From assembly GCF_017498545.1 (NCBI RefSeq), contig NZ_CP071793.1, positions 1,488,001 through 1,552,000 on the forward strand: 64,000 bases of DNA. The letters are read 5' to 3'. The translations under genes and the position numbers were made by a program. Under the pieces are notes generated by a model. The model did not search any database, was not told where the DNA came from, and was given only the letters and a program-made list of their open reading frames with translations. The stretch comes from Sulfidibacter corallicola. GTDB lineage: Bacteria > Acidobacteriota > Holophagae > Acanthopleuribacterales > Acanthopleuribacteraceae. Shown here piece by piece: positions 11,301-20,167 of the stretch; the first letter of the stretch is position 1; the number at the start of each line of letters is the position of its first letter.

Positions 11301-14199
11301 CGAATTGTTGCTCACCGGGTTTCGCGCCGGGGTCGCCTGCGGTGAGTGGCTGTTCGCCTCGCTGGCCGCGGTGGGCCGGCTTCATCTCGCCTGGCATGAC
11401 GGCGAGCACCTCGATGATTGGATTCGGGAGGCCCGTGCCCGCATGCCGTTTCTCACCGAAACGCGCTACGGCATGGCGCGCGATCTGGGGCACTACCTCG
11501 TACAGCGGGCGGCGTCCCTGCGCGCGAAAGAGGAGCAGGGGGACGGCGGCGGGTCCGAGCGATCCTTCGAGGAAAACGCCTTTTGGGGGCGCGTGTTTCA
11601 GGAAGGCAACGACATGTTGAGCGCCATGTGCCTGGTGTTTCGAATCAAGGGCGATTACCTGTTGGGTCACTATCGCCAGGCCCTGGAAAGCGCCGAGCGG
11701 GCCCGAGCCACCCAGGATTACCTACATCAAACCGTGGGGCTCTACAATCTCGAGCTGTACGCCGGATTGTCCATGGCGGCCCTGTACCCCGAGGCCGCGC
11801 CGCTGCTGCAGGAACGTTTTCGCAACCACATCCAGACCGGTCTGCGCAAGTTGGCGGCCTGGGCGCGCGCGGAACCGCACAATTTCGGTCCGGGCCACGC
11901 CCTGCTGGAAGCCGAGACCAAACGAATCAGTGCCGACCTGGCCGGGGCCATGCGGGCCTACCAGCGGGCCATCGACGGTGCACGTGGCTCGGGTTTTCGC
12001 CACATGCTTGCCATCGCCCACGAATGTGCCTTTCGGTTCTATCGCGAGCAGGGCCTGACCACGATTGCCGGCGCCATCGCCCACAAACCGGGCCGCTATT
12101 TCGAGCAGTGGGGCGCCCATCACAAGGTGACCCTGCTGCGACGCGAGTTCGAGCAGATCGATTTGGACGTCTCCCATCCCGATTCCGAGTCTCACCGATT
12201 GGGCCAAACGACGACGCGCCAGGAACTCGATTCCAGTGCCATCACCAAGGCGTCCCAAGCCCTGGCCGGCGAGATCGAGTTCGACCGGCTCCTGAAGAAG
12301 ATGATGGACATCGTCATCGAGATCGCCGGTGCCAGCCGCGGCGTGCTGATCCTCGAACGCGAGGGTCGCTTCCTGGTCGAGGCCGTGGACGCGGCGGACG
12401 GAAGCCGAACCGAAGTCCTGAGCGCGATCCCGCTCGACGACTTCGGCGAGATTCCCTCGACGGTGGTCTACTACGTGTTGCGCACCCTGGATACCGTGGT
12501 GCTGGGCCGCACCACCGATCAATCGCGCTTCGCCCTGGATACCTATCTCGCCCGCGGAACGGTGCAGTCCGTGCTGTGCATGCCGATTCTCCATCAACAC
12601 CACCTGATCGGGGTGCTGTACCTCGAGAACCAGTGGCTGAATGATGCCTTCACCCACCTCCACCTGGAGGTGTTGCGCGTGCTGACCAACCAGATCTCGA
12701 TCAGTATCCAGAACGCGCGGTTGTTCGCCGAACTCAGCCGGGCCAAGCGCGAACTGGAGGGCCTGAATGCCGCGCTGTCGCGGCGGCTGGACGATCACTC
12801 GCGCAAGATCGAGGAGAAGAACAGCGAGCTGGATGCGCTGGAGACGATGATCAAATCCGTGCGTCGCGAAGCCGACTATTCCGAGGTGCTGCGCGTGCTG
12901 TTGGAGCAGGGGCTGCGGTTCTTCGAAAAGGCCGAGCGCGCCCTGTTCCTGGTGTTGGACAAGGACGAGGCCCACTACGCGATGGCGGCCTCGGTCGGAT
13001 ACGAGCCCGGTGCCTGGTCGGCGTTCGCGCTGCAGGAAGCGGCCCTGCACGACCTGTTCGGCGGCGGTGAGGAGTGCGAGGTGGGGACCTGGCTGCTGCG
13101 TCCCTTCGCCGAGGAACCGGCCTATGGCCCCTTCCTCGAACGGGGTTGGGCGGACCACCTTCCCAAGGCGGTGCTCTCGCTGGCGCTGTGCCCCGACGAG
13201 CGGGTCGAGGGCGTCCTGGTGTTCGAGAGCCGCGATGAAGCGGCCGCTTTCGATTCCACCGATGCCCGGCGATTGGCGCGGTTTCGCGACCACGCGATGG
13301 CGGCCTTCGTCAAGGCGGGACTGTGGGTCGAGGTGCGTCGGACGAGCAACGAATTGGTCAAGACCCAGAAGCAGCTCGCGGTCCAGGAGCGTCTGGCCTC
13401 ACTGGGCACCCTGGCCGCCGGTATCGGCCACGAGATTCGCAACCCCTTGAATTTCATCAACAATTTCGCCTCCGTGTCCCAGGATCTGGCCGGCGAACTG
13501 GCCGCGATCCTCGAGCAGCAGCACGAATTCATCGCCGACCAGGCCTATCACGATGCCGATCTGTTGCTCGGCGACCTGGCCAACAACGCCCAGCTCATCC
13601 ACCAACACGGCAAGCGCGCCAACGGCATCATCAATTCGATGATGTTGCTGTCGCGGGGCCAGTCCATGTGCCGCGAATCGATCGACGTCAACAGCCTGGT
13701 CGACGAGTACACCGAACTTTCCTACCACGGCATGCGCGTCCAGAATCACTCGGCCAACGTGGCCATCTCGCGGGCGTTCGACGAGGACGTGGGCCACATC
13801 TACGCGGTCGCCCAGGACTTGAGCCGGGTGTTGGTCAATCTGTTGAACAACGCCTTTTACGCGGTCATCCAGAAGCGCAGGGAAGGGCATGAAGCCTACC
13901 GGCCCGAAATCCAGGTGTCGACGCGGGCCATGTCGGAGTGGGTGGAGATTCGACTGCGCGACAACGGGACCGGCATCCCCCCGGAAATACTGGACAAGAT
14001 CTTCAATCCCTTTTTCACCACCAAGCCGCCCGATCAGGGCACCGGATTGGGCTTGCCGATCTGCCGGGAGATCATCGAGAAGCTGCATCACGGCAAGATG
14101 CTGGTTACCAGCGAAGTGGGGCAATTCACCGAATTCGTGTTGCGCCTGCCCAAGGACAGCCGGGTGACCGGTCGCATGGCGGGAAGAGAAGGCCCGTAG
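8347..14199 (+). CDS. Trifunctional Ser/Thr kinase / AAA ATPase-TPR / GAF sensor histidine kinase
   Basis: 1950-residue signalling giant. Order: Ser/Thr protein kinase (about 5-265, active-site GIVHRDVKPDNIV and TDFGIAV); AAA-type ATPase (Walker A GEEGVGKS at about 331-338, Walker B LILVLDDLQWID); a long alpha-helical TPR-like stretch (about 680-1270); a GAF domain (about 1295-1450); a coiled coil (SRAKRELEGLNAALSRR); a second, divergent GAF-like region; HisKA with the phospho-acceptor at His1695 (GIGHEIRNPLNFI); and HATPase (NNAFYAV, DNGTGIPP, GTGLGLPI). This architecture is known in other bacteria. It is presumably cytosolic, as no membrane segment is visible. There is no receiver domain in the protein; the next gene has its own kinase, so the partner regulator is unknown. 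The upstream Shine-Dalgarno is weak. Confidence 0.92.
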   Translation: MHQIPGYHIVETLHESTRHWVFRARADSDGRSVILKTLKSGDPTVEELAQFRQEMSLIRDLIQSGEVEGIVPALALVTDAERPTIVLEDVSGVSLAHRLGGKPLSMDEFLSIALPLTRTLGRLHERGIVHRDVKPDNIVLDADEHPLLTDFGIAVLLEKGVSRWPGEDYPIGSPAYLAPEQSGRLDRGPDHRGDLYSLGATFFEMLTGEAPFSGEDEMALIHAHLARQPGAPHVVNPAVAPLLSAIVLKLLAKNPDERYQHALGLAADLERCREQLDATGEIEAFPLGEADRAPRFLESHTLWGRDAALARIGEALARAGQGSVEVVAIHGEEGVGKSALIRALRQLGAERRAHVAEAVCLPDMKGIPHGTLVAAFGSLLRQIAAEDDQQVAAWRDRLRLALGDALLQLGAVIPELRYILDGEPSGERVPAPRAPGQTHLLLEGLVLGLRNKQHPLILVLDDLQWIDTASLAFLQSVAVSAGQHYLMLVLVFRDDVVLTTPPLMAALSTLADQSQWTDVLLEGLSQADIAQLLAARTGHNPAAMTPLAEALRIKTRGNPAHIMHLLQHLEETDLLRHEPGVGWSWDLEGIRALPIHDHLAESLARGVAALPDDTRELLERAACIGPRFSLAELADIWDGEPAGLYGQLRPAMLAELIQPIEGGFGFHHARVHQAVYEGIDEQTRARHHYRIGCYLQTRGEASSSLENLFAIVRQLNRAVTCLGTRQERIDLASLDLEAGRKARESMAPREAETYLEAGLALLPPEAGAADALWYPLNLELLHAVFAAGNALKVRDLAETLLSRVDVPSRQAAIYEVLIAQCTREQDYERALVLADTALRVLEWSLPAGPGGLSLEVAEATRTRLEDALAGEPARLESGRIASVLAILAAAVPAAMCCDMRRYRLLVHAMVDLSLEHGFNGDSAFGAALFAAVWGRLTGEEGSGLALGELARNLGQQRGDARTRCRIDVVHGLMNMHWGRPFDACRELLLTGFRAGVACGEWLFASLAAVGRLHLAWHDGEHLDDWIREARARMPFLTETRYGMARDLGHYLVQRAASLRAKEEQGDGGGSERSFEENAFWGRVFQEGNDMLSAMCLVFRIKGDYLLGHYRQALESAERARATQDYLHQTVGLYNLELYAGLSMAALYPEAAPLLQERFRNHIQTGLRKLAAWARAEPHNFGPGHALLEAETKRISADLAGAMRAYQRAIDGARGSGFRHMLAIAHECAFRFYREQGLTTIAGAIAHKPGRYFEQWGAHHKVTLLRREFEQIDLDVSHPDSESHRLGQTTTRQELDSSAITKASQALAGEIEFDRLLKKMMDIVIEIAGASRGVLILEREGRFLVEAVDAADGSRTEVLSAIPLDDFGEIPSTVVYYVLRTLDTVVLGRTTDQSRFALDTYLARGTVQSVLCMPILHQHHLIGVLYLENQWLNDAFTHLHLEVLRVLTNQISISIQNARLFAELSRAKRELEGLNAALSRRLDDHSRKIEEKNSELDALETMIKSVRREADYSEVLRVLLEQGLRFFEKAERALFLVLDKDEAHYAMAASVGYEPGAWSAFALQEAALHDLFGGGEECEVGTWLLRPFAEEPAYGPFLERGWADHLPKAVLSLALCPDERVEGVLVFESRDEAAAFDSTDARRLARFRDHAMAAFVKAGLWVEVRRTSNELVKTQKQLAVQERLASLGTLAAGIGHEIRNPLNFINNFASVSQDLAGELAAILEQQHEFIADQAYHDADLLLGDLANNAQLIHQHGKRANGIINSMMLLSRGQSMCRESIDVNSLVDEYTELSYHGMRVQNHSANVAISRAFDEDVGHIYAVAQDLSRVLVNLLNNAFYAVIQKRREGHEAYRPEIQVSTRAMSEWVEIRLRDNGTGIPPEILDKIFNPFFTTKPPDQGTGLGLPICREIIEKLHHGKMLVTSEVGQFTEFVLRLPKDSRVTGRMAGREGP

Positions 14200-14556
14200 C
14201 GGCGACGTGAGGCCTGTTGGAGAACGCATCCCCGCGCGGCGCCACCCGGGACCGAGAAAGGATCCGAGGTGTCCGCTCCGCCTTCGGGCCGGCGCTTCTT
14301 TCCAGTGATCTGGCTCGGTATTTTGAACTTTGATTTGGGGCCGATCACCGGATAAGTGTATTCTTGCGCCATCGCAGGGAAGCGCCGCCCCTTCGCACGG
14401 ATCTTCAACACGTCATTCCCAACCCGCGGATTCACGCTCGATTCACTTTTTTTGCGCTTCGAACGCGCCTCGTCGATAGGAATCGAATTCATGGGCGGCT
14501 CCGACGCTTCCTTCGTCTGGTTGGGGCTACGTGAATGAAAGGAGCCCAATGGGCCG
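14200..14556. other. Intergenic region between two large signalling genes
   Basis: 357 bases with AT-richer composition toward the 3' side. A minus-strand open frame covers it but shows no family resemblance. A GAAAGGAG ribosome-binding site lies at its end, before the downstream gene. No terminator hairpin with a T-run is seen. Confidence 0.45.
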
Positions 14557-17500
14557 ATGCTGTTGTTTTTATGTGTTTTGTTCTTTCCCTTCTCCGGGGA
14601 GCGTCCGGTTCGACAATTTTCCGTCAACGACGGCTTGCCAAGCGGGATCGTCTACGCCTTGACCCAAGACCAGGTGGGCCACATCTGGGTAGGGACCAAA
14701 AACGGCTTGGTGAGGTACGACGGGTACAGGTTTACCACCGTCAAGTCGACCAATCACATGGAAGTCGGGGGTAAGGCGGATAACGTGAGCGATTTGGAAA
14801 CCGCTCGCAATGGAGATCTGTGGGTGGCCACCTGGGGAGGCGGTGTGCTTCACCGCCAGGCCAAGCGTGGGACCCTCCGCCAATACCGTCGCGATCCCTC
14901 GAACGCCGCAAGCATCGGCGACAACGAAGTGCAGGTCGTTTTACAGGATCGGAAGGGTCGCTTCTTTTTTGGCACCCATCGCCACGGGCTCTATTGTTTC
15001 GATCCCGCCACCGAGGCCTTTTCCCGCATCCCTCTCGGTGACGGCAACGAACGAATCTGGTCGATTTGTGAAGGGCGAGACGGATTGATTTGGGTCGGTA
15101 CATCCGTCGGTCTGTTCGGTTTGGGTGGGCCCGACCCGAAACCGCCCACCGTCGTGAAGGCCTTCTCGAGTCAAGGTCCCGAGTCGTCGCGGTTGAATCA
15201 CGATGAAGTGCGCGAGGTCTACGCGGACCGTGAAGGGACGCTTTGGATCGGCTCTCGGCATGGTCTCAACCTGCTCGAACCCGAGCGGGGACGGATTCGT
15301 CGGTTCGACCCGAACGAGCACCCCGTCGAGATGGTGCAACATCCGGTAAATGCCGTTTTTCGAGATAGTTCGGGTAACGTTTGGGTGGGTGCCACCAGCG
15401 GCCTGTTCCGCTATGACGCGAGCAGGGACCTGTTCGAAGTCCCACGCCAGATTCGCGATACGGGGCTCAAGACCGCCGATATCCGCGCGATTTACGAAGA
15501 TCGAGGCCAGGTTCTCTGGGTGGGGACCAACGGCGGCGGTTTGTTCAAGGTCGACCTGAAGCCCCAAAAATTTGCGATCGTCGAAGGGGAGCAGGGCCTG
15601 CGGCCGGAGATCGTCGTCGCCGTGATCGAGGATCCGCAGGGGACGTTGTGGTTCTCCTCGGGTCGCGACGGCCTCTACGCGGTCGATGCCGACACCGGCG
15701 CCATGACCCTGCGTTTGCCCATCCTGTCCGAATCGGGACCCGCCAGTGGCGCGCCCGTGGTTTCCATCGCCGTGGATGGGCCCGGCCATTTGTTGCTGGG
15801 AACCTACGGCGGCGGTCTGCTCCGCTACGATTGCGAGAAGGGCACCGTCCAGCGTTTTCCCGATCGGAGCACCCACCCCAACGGGTTGGCGAGCGATTTC
15901 ATCCCCGACATTCTGGTGACGTCCGAAGGCGAAGTCTGGGTGTCCCTACTGAATTCGGGCGTGGCCCGTTTGCTGCCCGATGATCGCGGATTCGAACACC
16001 TCGGCTACGATCCCGACGATGCCACGACCCTCGACGGCGACCAGATCGAGTATCTGTACGAAGACACCAAGGGCCGCATTTGGGCCAGTTCGAGTTACGG
16101 GGGATTGAAACTGTTGGAACGCGGTAGCGGGACCTTCGTCCGGTTTCGCCACGATCCGAACAACCCGAGGAGCATCGGCTCCAATCAGATCACCGCCATC
16201 TTGGAGGATGACCGGGGCCGGTTGTGGGTCGGTACCCAGGTGGGCCTCGCCCGATTCGATGGCGATGGTTTCGCGGCCATTGCCGAAGCGACCAAAAACT
16301 TCTCGATCATGGCCATTCTGGCCGATGCGCGTGGCCATCTCTGGTTGAGCGGCAAAAAAGGGTTGATGCGGTATGAACCCGAAACCGGCAACGGTCGCTT
16401 GTTCACGGTCGACGATGGCCTGCAGAGCCTCAATTTCCACCACAATGCGGCGTTCAAGAGCCCTTCGGGTCAAATGTTCTTTGCGGGGGGCAACGGGGTG
16501 AACGCCTTCTTCCCGGATCGGGTCCGCGACAACCCCCATCTTCCGACGGTTCACATCACCTCCGTCGATTTCCCCAGCCGCAATGCCGCCCACATCGGCA
16601 GCGACGCGGAAATCCTGTTGAAGGCGTCCGACCGCATCCTGACGGTGGAGTTCGCGGCCCTGGACTTCACCGCGCCCCACCTGAACCGGTATGCCTATCG
16701 GTTGGAGGGGCTCGCCGATGAATGGACCGATCTGGGGAACAAGCACAACTTGAACCTGTTCACGTTGCCCCACGGCACCCACACCCTCGAGATCAAGGGT
16801 TCCAACAACGACGGCCATTGGAATCCGGAACCCGCCGTCCTGAAGATCCGAAAGCTGCCGCCGATCTGGCGAACCTGGTGGGCCTATGGCCTTTATATCG
16901 GTCTGGTCCTGTTTGGCCTGCTGGTCACCATCCGGATTCGGACCCTCGTGATCCAGCGCCGGGCCGATCGGCTGGAAGCCATGGTATTGGCGCGTACCCG
17001 AGAACTGGAGCAGCGCAATCGACAAATTCTCGAGCAAAAGGAAACCATCGAGCTCCTTCTGAAGCGCAAAAAAGAGCTTTTCGCCAACGTCTCTCACGAA
17101 TTTCGCACGCCGATCACCCTGATCCTGGAACCGATTCGAAAGATGCGGGCCATGCCCGAAACCTGGACCCTCCATCCCGTTCTCGAAATGGTCGAACGCA
17201 ACGGGACCCGATTGCTGAGAATGGTGGATCAACTCCTGGATCTGGCTCGGTTGAGCATGTGGTCACCCGCCGGTGGCGGCCCCACGGCACTGGCACCGAT
17301 CGCCACCATGATGCTGGGCTCCTTCGAGCCGCTTTCCTCCCAAAAGGGAATCGTTTTGGAAGCCGAGGTGGTGGAGGACCTATGGGTTCCCGTCGCTCGA
17401 GAAGTTTTGGAAAAGATCGGCACCAACTTGCTCTCCAACGCCATCAAGTACACCCCGGAAGGGGGGCACATCGCGATCGGGGTGGTCGCCGACGGCGATT

Positions 17501-18696
17501 CGGTTCTGTGGACGGTGCGGGACACCGGGATCGGCATTCCCCAGGAATCGCACCAAGCCGTCTTCAACCGCTTCACGCGACTGCACGGCGAGGGTTCCGA
17601 TCGCGTGCCCGGTGCCGGCATCGGGTTGACCCTGGTCAAGGAATTGGTCGAGGCGAACGACGGTCGCATCGTCTTGGAAAGCGAACCTGGCAAGGGATCC
17701 GCCTTTACCGTGATTTTTTCGCGATGCGCCCCGGACGCGGAAGACGCGTCGCGAGCCGAATCGGATGAAGCGATCGCCGGCGTCGCGCACCCGGAATCGG
17801 AGGTGGTGGCGCTGGAATGTGCGGTGCTGCACCATTACCAATCACCGGATGACGCCGAGCCGCCAGCCGAGCGATCCGTGCAGACGAGGGGCAAGAGCGT
17901 GCTGGTCATCGAAGACAACCCCGACATGCGGACCTATCTGGTGCAACACATCGAAAGTCACGGTGACTATCGCTGCCATGCCGCCACCGACGGCGACCAG
18001 GGGGTCGCGATGGCCTTCGAGATGTGCCCCGATGTGGTGATTTGCGATGTCATGATGCCTGGCCAGGATGGGTTTGCGGTGGTGCGTACCCTGAAGAGTG
18101 ACGCGCGGACCAGTCATATTCCGGTTCTGCTGCTGACCGCGCGCGGAGATCGCGACAGCCGCCTCCAAGGTTGGCGGGAATGGGCCGACGAGTACATGGT
18201 CAAACCCTTCGACAGCGCGGAACTGTTGCTCCGGATCGAAAGTCTCCTGGAAGTCCGCAACATTCTCAGGAACCGGCACGGCCGCGAGCTGAACTTGACC
18301 GGTTCGGTCGCCGAAGCCGTGGAAACCTCTCTCAATGAAGTGGACCGGATGTTCCTCGAAAAACTCGAGCAAACCTTGGCGACTCATTATGCCAACCCCG
18401 ATTACCGGCTGAAGGAGCTGAGCCACGACATGGGCATGAGCCCCCGGCCGCTTCAACGCAAGGTGAAGGCGGTGGTCAACCACACCCCGTTGGAGTGCTT
18501 GCAGCGATATCGCCTGACCAAAGCCGCCGAAGCGCTGAAGGGGGGACACAAGCCCTCGCAGGTGGCCTTTGACGTGGGATTCTCTTCCCATTCCTACTTC
18601 AGCAAGTGCTTCAAGGCCCATTTCGGGGTTTCGCCTTCCGAATACGCCGCCAACCCTGGCGGAACGGCACAGGATACGGCGGCGCCTCTCGCGTGA
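14557..18696 (+). CDS. Hybrid two-component system protein (propeller sensor, histidine kinase, receiver, AraC HTH)
   Basis: 1379-residue one-protein two-component system. The first 30 residues are hydrophobic and can act as signal/anchor. Then come many propeller repeats (Reg_prop; IWVGTKNGLVRYDG-type units, about 20-640), a Y_Y_Y domain (about 690-765), a transmembrane helix (YGLYIGLVLFGLLVTI, about 775-790) and a HisKA with His847 in FANVSHEFRTPI. HATPase follows (DTGIGIP, GAGIGLTLV), then a receiver with Asp1164 (VVICDVMMPGQDG) and a C-terminal AraC-type helix-turn-helix (VAFDVGFSSHSYFSKCFKAHFG). In Bacteroidetes such proteins sense oligosaccharides and switch on glycan-use loci. Here no such locus is directly adjacent, though polysaccharide enzymes lie elsewhere in the window. 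GAAAGGAG precedes the ATG by about 14 bases. Confidence 0.92.
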   Translation: MLLFLCVLFFPFSGERPVRQFSVNDGLPSGIVYALTQDQVGHIWVGTKNGLVRYDGYRFTTVKSTNHMEVGGKADNVSDLETARNGDLWVATWGGGVLHRQAKRGTLRQYRRDPSNAASIGDNEVQVVLQDRKGRFFFGTHRHGLYCFDPATEAFSRIPLGDGNERIWSICEGRDGLIWVGTSVGLFGLGGPDPKPPTVVKAFSSQGPESSRLNHDEVREVYADREGTLWIGSRHGLNLLEPERGRIRRFDPNEHPVEMVQHPVNAVFRDSSGNVWVGATSGLFRYDASRDLFEVPRQIRDTGLKTADIRAIYEDRGQVLWVGTNGGGLFKVDLKPQKFAIVEGEQGLRPEIVVAVIEDPQGTLWFSSGRDGLYAVDADTGAMTLRLPILSESGPASGAPVVSIAVDGPGHLLLGTYGGGLLRYDCEKGTVQRFPDRSTHPNGLASDFIPDILVTSEGEVWVSLLNSGVARLLPDDRGFEHLGYDPDDATTLDGDQIEYLYEDTKGRIWASSSYGGLKLLERGSGTFVRFRHDPNNPRSIGSNQITAILEDDRGRLWVGTQVGLARFDGDGFAAIAEATKNFSIMAILADARGHLWLSGKKGLMRYEPETGNGRLFTVDDGLQSLNFHHNAAFKSPSGQMFFAGGNGVNAFFPDRVRDNPHLPTVHITSVDFPSRNAAHIGSDAEILLKASDRILTVEFAALDFTAPHLNRYAYRLEGLADEWTDLGNKHNLNLFTLPHGTHTLEIKGSNNDGHWNPEPAVLKIRKLPPIWRTWWAYGLYIGLVLFGLLVTIRIRTLVIQRRADRLEAMVLARTRELEQRNRQILEQKETIELLLKRKKELFANVSHEFRTPITLILEPIRKMRAMPETWTLHPVLEMVERNGTRLLRMVDQLLDLARLSMWSPAGGGPTALAPIATMMLGSFEPLSSQKGIVLEAEVVEDLWVPVAREVLEKIGTNLLSNAIKYTPEGGHIAIGVVADGDSVLWTVRDTGIGIPQESHQAVFNRFTRLHGEGSDRVPGAGIGLTLVKELVEANDGRIVLESEPGKGSAFTVIFSRCAPDAEDASRAESDEAIAGVAHPESEVVALECAVLHHYQSPDDAEPPAERSVQTRGKSVLVIEDNPDMRTYLVQHIESHGDYRCHAATDGDQGVAMAFEMCPDVVICDVMMPGQDGFAVVRTLKSDARTSHIPVLLLTARGDRDSRLQGWREWADEYMVKPFDSAELLLRIESLLEVRNILRNRHGRELNLTGSVAEAVETSLNEVDRMFLEKLEQTLATHYANPDYRLKELSHDMGMSPRPLQRKVKAVVNHTPLECLQRYRLTKAAEALKGGHKPSQVAFDVGFSSHSYFSKCFKAHFGVSPSEYAANPGGTAQDTAAPLA

Positions 18697-19189
18697 GCGG
18701 CGCTGGTGGGATTGGCCAGCGTCGCGAAGTGGATCTTCCTTCCGAAAACCGAATGATCGGGAGAATCAGGTCCCGATTGAACCGAAGCGGAACCGAAGCG
18801 GAACCGAAGTGGAACCGAAGCCGGACAGAAGCGGGGCCGATTCTCGAAGCTGGATTCCGCGATTGCGGTCGGGCTCTCGGTGAAGATGGTGTTTACATAT
18901 CTTTTACATATCCTGTGGCGATCAGAAGAGTCGTAGGGCTGTGCCCGTTTTCACGGAATTTTCTTTCCCATTTGGATTCAAATACAAACTATTTATTGGT
19001 AGTGGTTTGAGTGTGACGAAAATCACCATGCACGAGTTTTTAGAAGTGTTGGAGAAAACACGGTGGCGTTTGAAAAGATGAACGTCAAGAATTTGTAAAT
19101 GATCAATTGTTCGATTGTTTACATAAGGTCGGCGTTTCCGCCCGACCGGTTCCATCTTGTTTTCAACCATCATAGAGGAGAGACTCACC
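18697..19189. other. Intergenic region, AT-rich toward the protease gene
   Basis: 493 bases. The first part holds a short 11-base tandem repeat (separate entry); the last 300 bases are clearly more AT-rich than neighbouring genes and probably carry the promoter of the metzincin gene. Short frames here lack ribosome sites and family resemblance. Confidence 0.45.
18779..18822 (+). repeat. Short 11-base tandem repeat
   Basis: About four consecutive near-identical copies of GGAACCGAAGC, the last ones degenerate (GGAACCGAAGT, GGAACCGAAGCC). It lies in non-coding sequence just after the hybrid kinase gene. Likely slippage-generated; no function is evident. Confidence 0.7.
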
Positions 19190-19975
19190 ATGAAATCAAT
19201 TGCGCTGTCCATGCTTTTGTTCTGTTTCGCGCCGCTGATGTTCGGCCAGGGTTTGACCGAGCAGCAGGACGACCACGCCGATCACGCCGATCACGAGGAG
19301 GGCTTCCGCACGGTCGACCCCCACGGTAACGACGTCACCGTCTTCGTGGATCCGCCGTCGCTCACGGCGGTATACGAGCCGCATTACGATCCCAACAGCC
19401 CTCACTTCCAGGGGTACGACGAAGTGGATGAATACGAGCGTTTTCCCGAAGGGGACGAGCGGATGATGCGTGCCGTGACGGTGGATGTCTACATCGTGGC
19501 CGACGAAGAGTATCGCGCCCGTCATTCCGATTGGCAGAGTCGCTGTTACCAGATCGTGGAAGCGGCCGACAACGCCTACTGGCGGGATTTTTCGATCAAC
19601 TGGGTCGTGAGAGGCTACTATAGCTGGAACTCCAACGGCAACAACGCTTCCCAGATTCTGGCCGATCTCGCCCGCGACGCCGGCGGGTTGCCGAACGGTC
19701 TGGTCATGGGCTTTTCCGCGGATTCCCGATTCAACGCGGGCGGCATCGCCTATGTCTACAACGGCAATCCTGGCACCGGTTTTTCGGTTTGCCTGGATCA
19801 GGGTGTTTCGTCGACCACCTACGCACTGCGTCATGAAATCGGACACAACTACGGGTGTTTCCATGATTTCGACCCCGTGGTATGTTTGATGAATTACACC
19901 TATGCGTACTCGATCGACTATTTCGACTCTGCCCATGACAATTTGATTCAAGGACGCGACAACTGGTTCCAGTAA
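19190..19975 (+). CDS. Secreted metzincin-type zinc metalloprotease
   Basis: 261-residue protein with a signal peptide (MKSIALSMLLFCFAPLMFGQ). The zinc site HEIGHNYGCFHD gives His215, Glu216, His219 and His225 in the HExxHxxGxxHD pattern of metzincins, and CLMNY supplies a downstream Met-turn (Met234). A hydrophilic, His/Asp/Glu-rich segment (DDHADHADHEEG) follows the signal peptide and could be a propeptide. The catalytic domain is about 165 residues, with cysteines that may pair outside the cytoplasm. The ATG at 19190 is chosen because GAGGAGAG precedes it and the signal peptide starts there. It probably acts extracellularly or in the periplasm. Exact family (reprolysin-like or another) is not assigned. 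Confidence 0.8.
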   Translation: MKSIALSMLLFCFAPLMFGQGLTEQQDDHADHADHEEGFRTVDPHGNDVTVFVDPPSLTAVYEPHYDPNSPHFQGYDEVDEYERFPEGDERMMRAVTVDVYIVADEEYRARHSDWQSRCYQIVEAADNAYWRDFSINWVVRGYYSWNSNGNNASQILADLARDAGGLPNGLVMGFSADSRFNAGGIAYVYNGNPGTGFSVCLDQGVSSTTYALRHEIGHNYGCFHDFDPVVCLMNYTYAYSIDYFDSAHDNLIQGRDNWFQ

Positions 19976-20167
19976 CGCCGGCCGTTCAACCCGACCCACG
20001 CCCTTGCCCGAGGTGAGGGCGTACACCGGTCGTCCACGGATCTTCGCCGAGGAAAGGGGATTCGTGACAGACTGGTCAGCCCCGCGAAGTCGCCGAGAGA
20101 AGGAGGCTTCGCGGGTCACTTCGTTTGAGCACTCGCGTGGAAAAATGGCCGATCTCGGAAGAGCGGA

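Noticed and set aside
8230..11670. 1146-codon minus-strand frame opposite the trifunctional kinase
   Set aside because: Antisense shadow; the plus strand shows kinase and Walker motifs.
14088..14627. 179-codon minus-strand frame between the two large sensor genes
   Set aside because: Overlaps the end of the upstream gene and the start of the next; no family resemblance or ribosome site.
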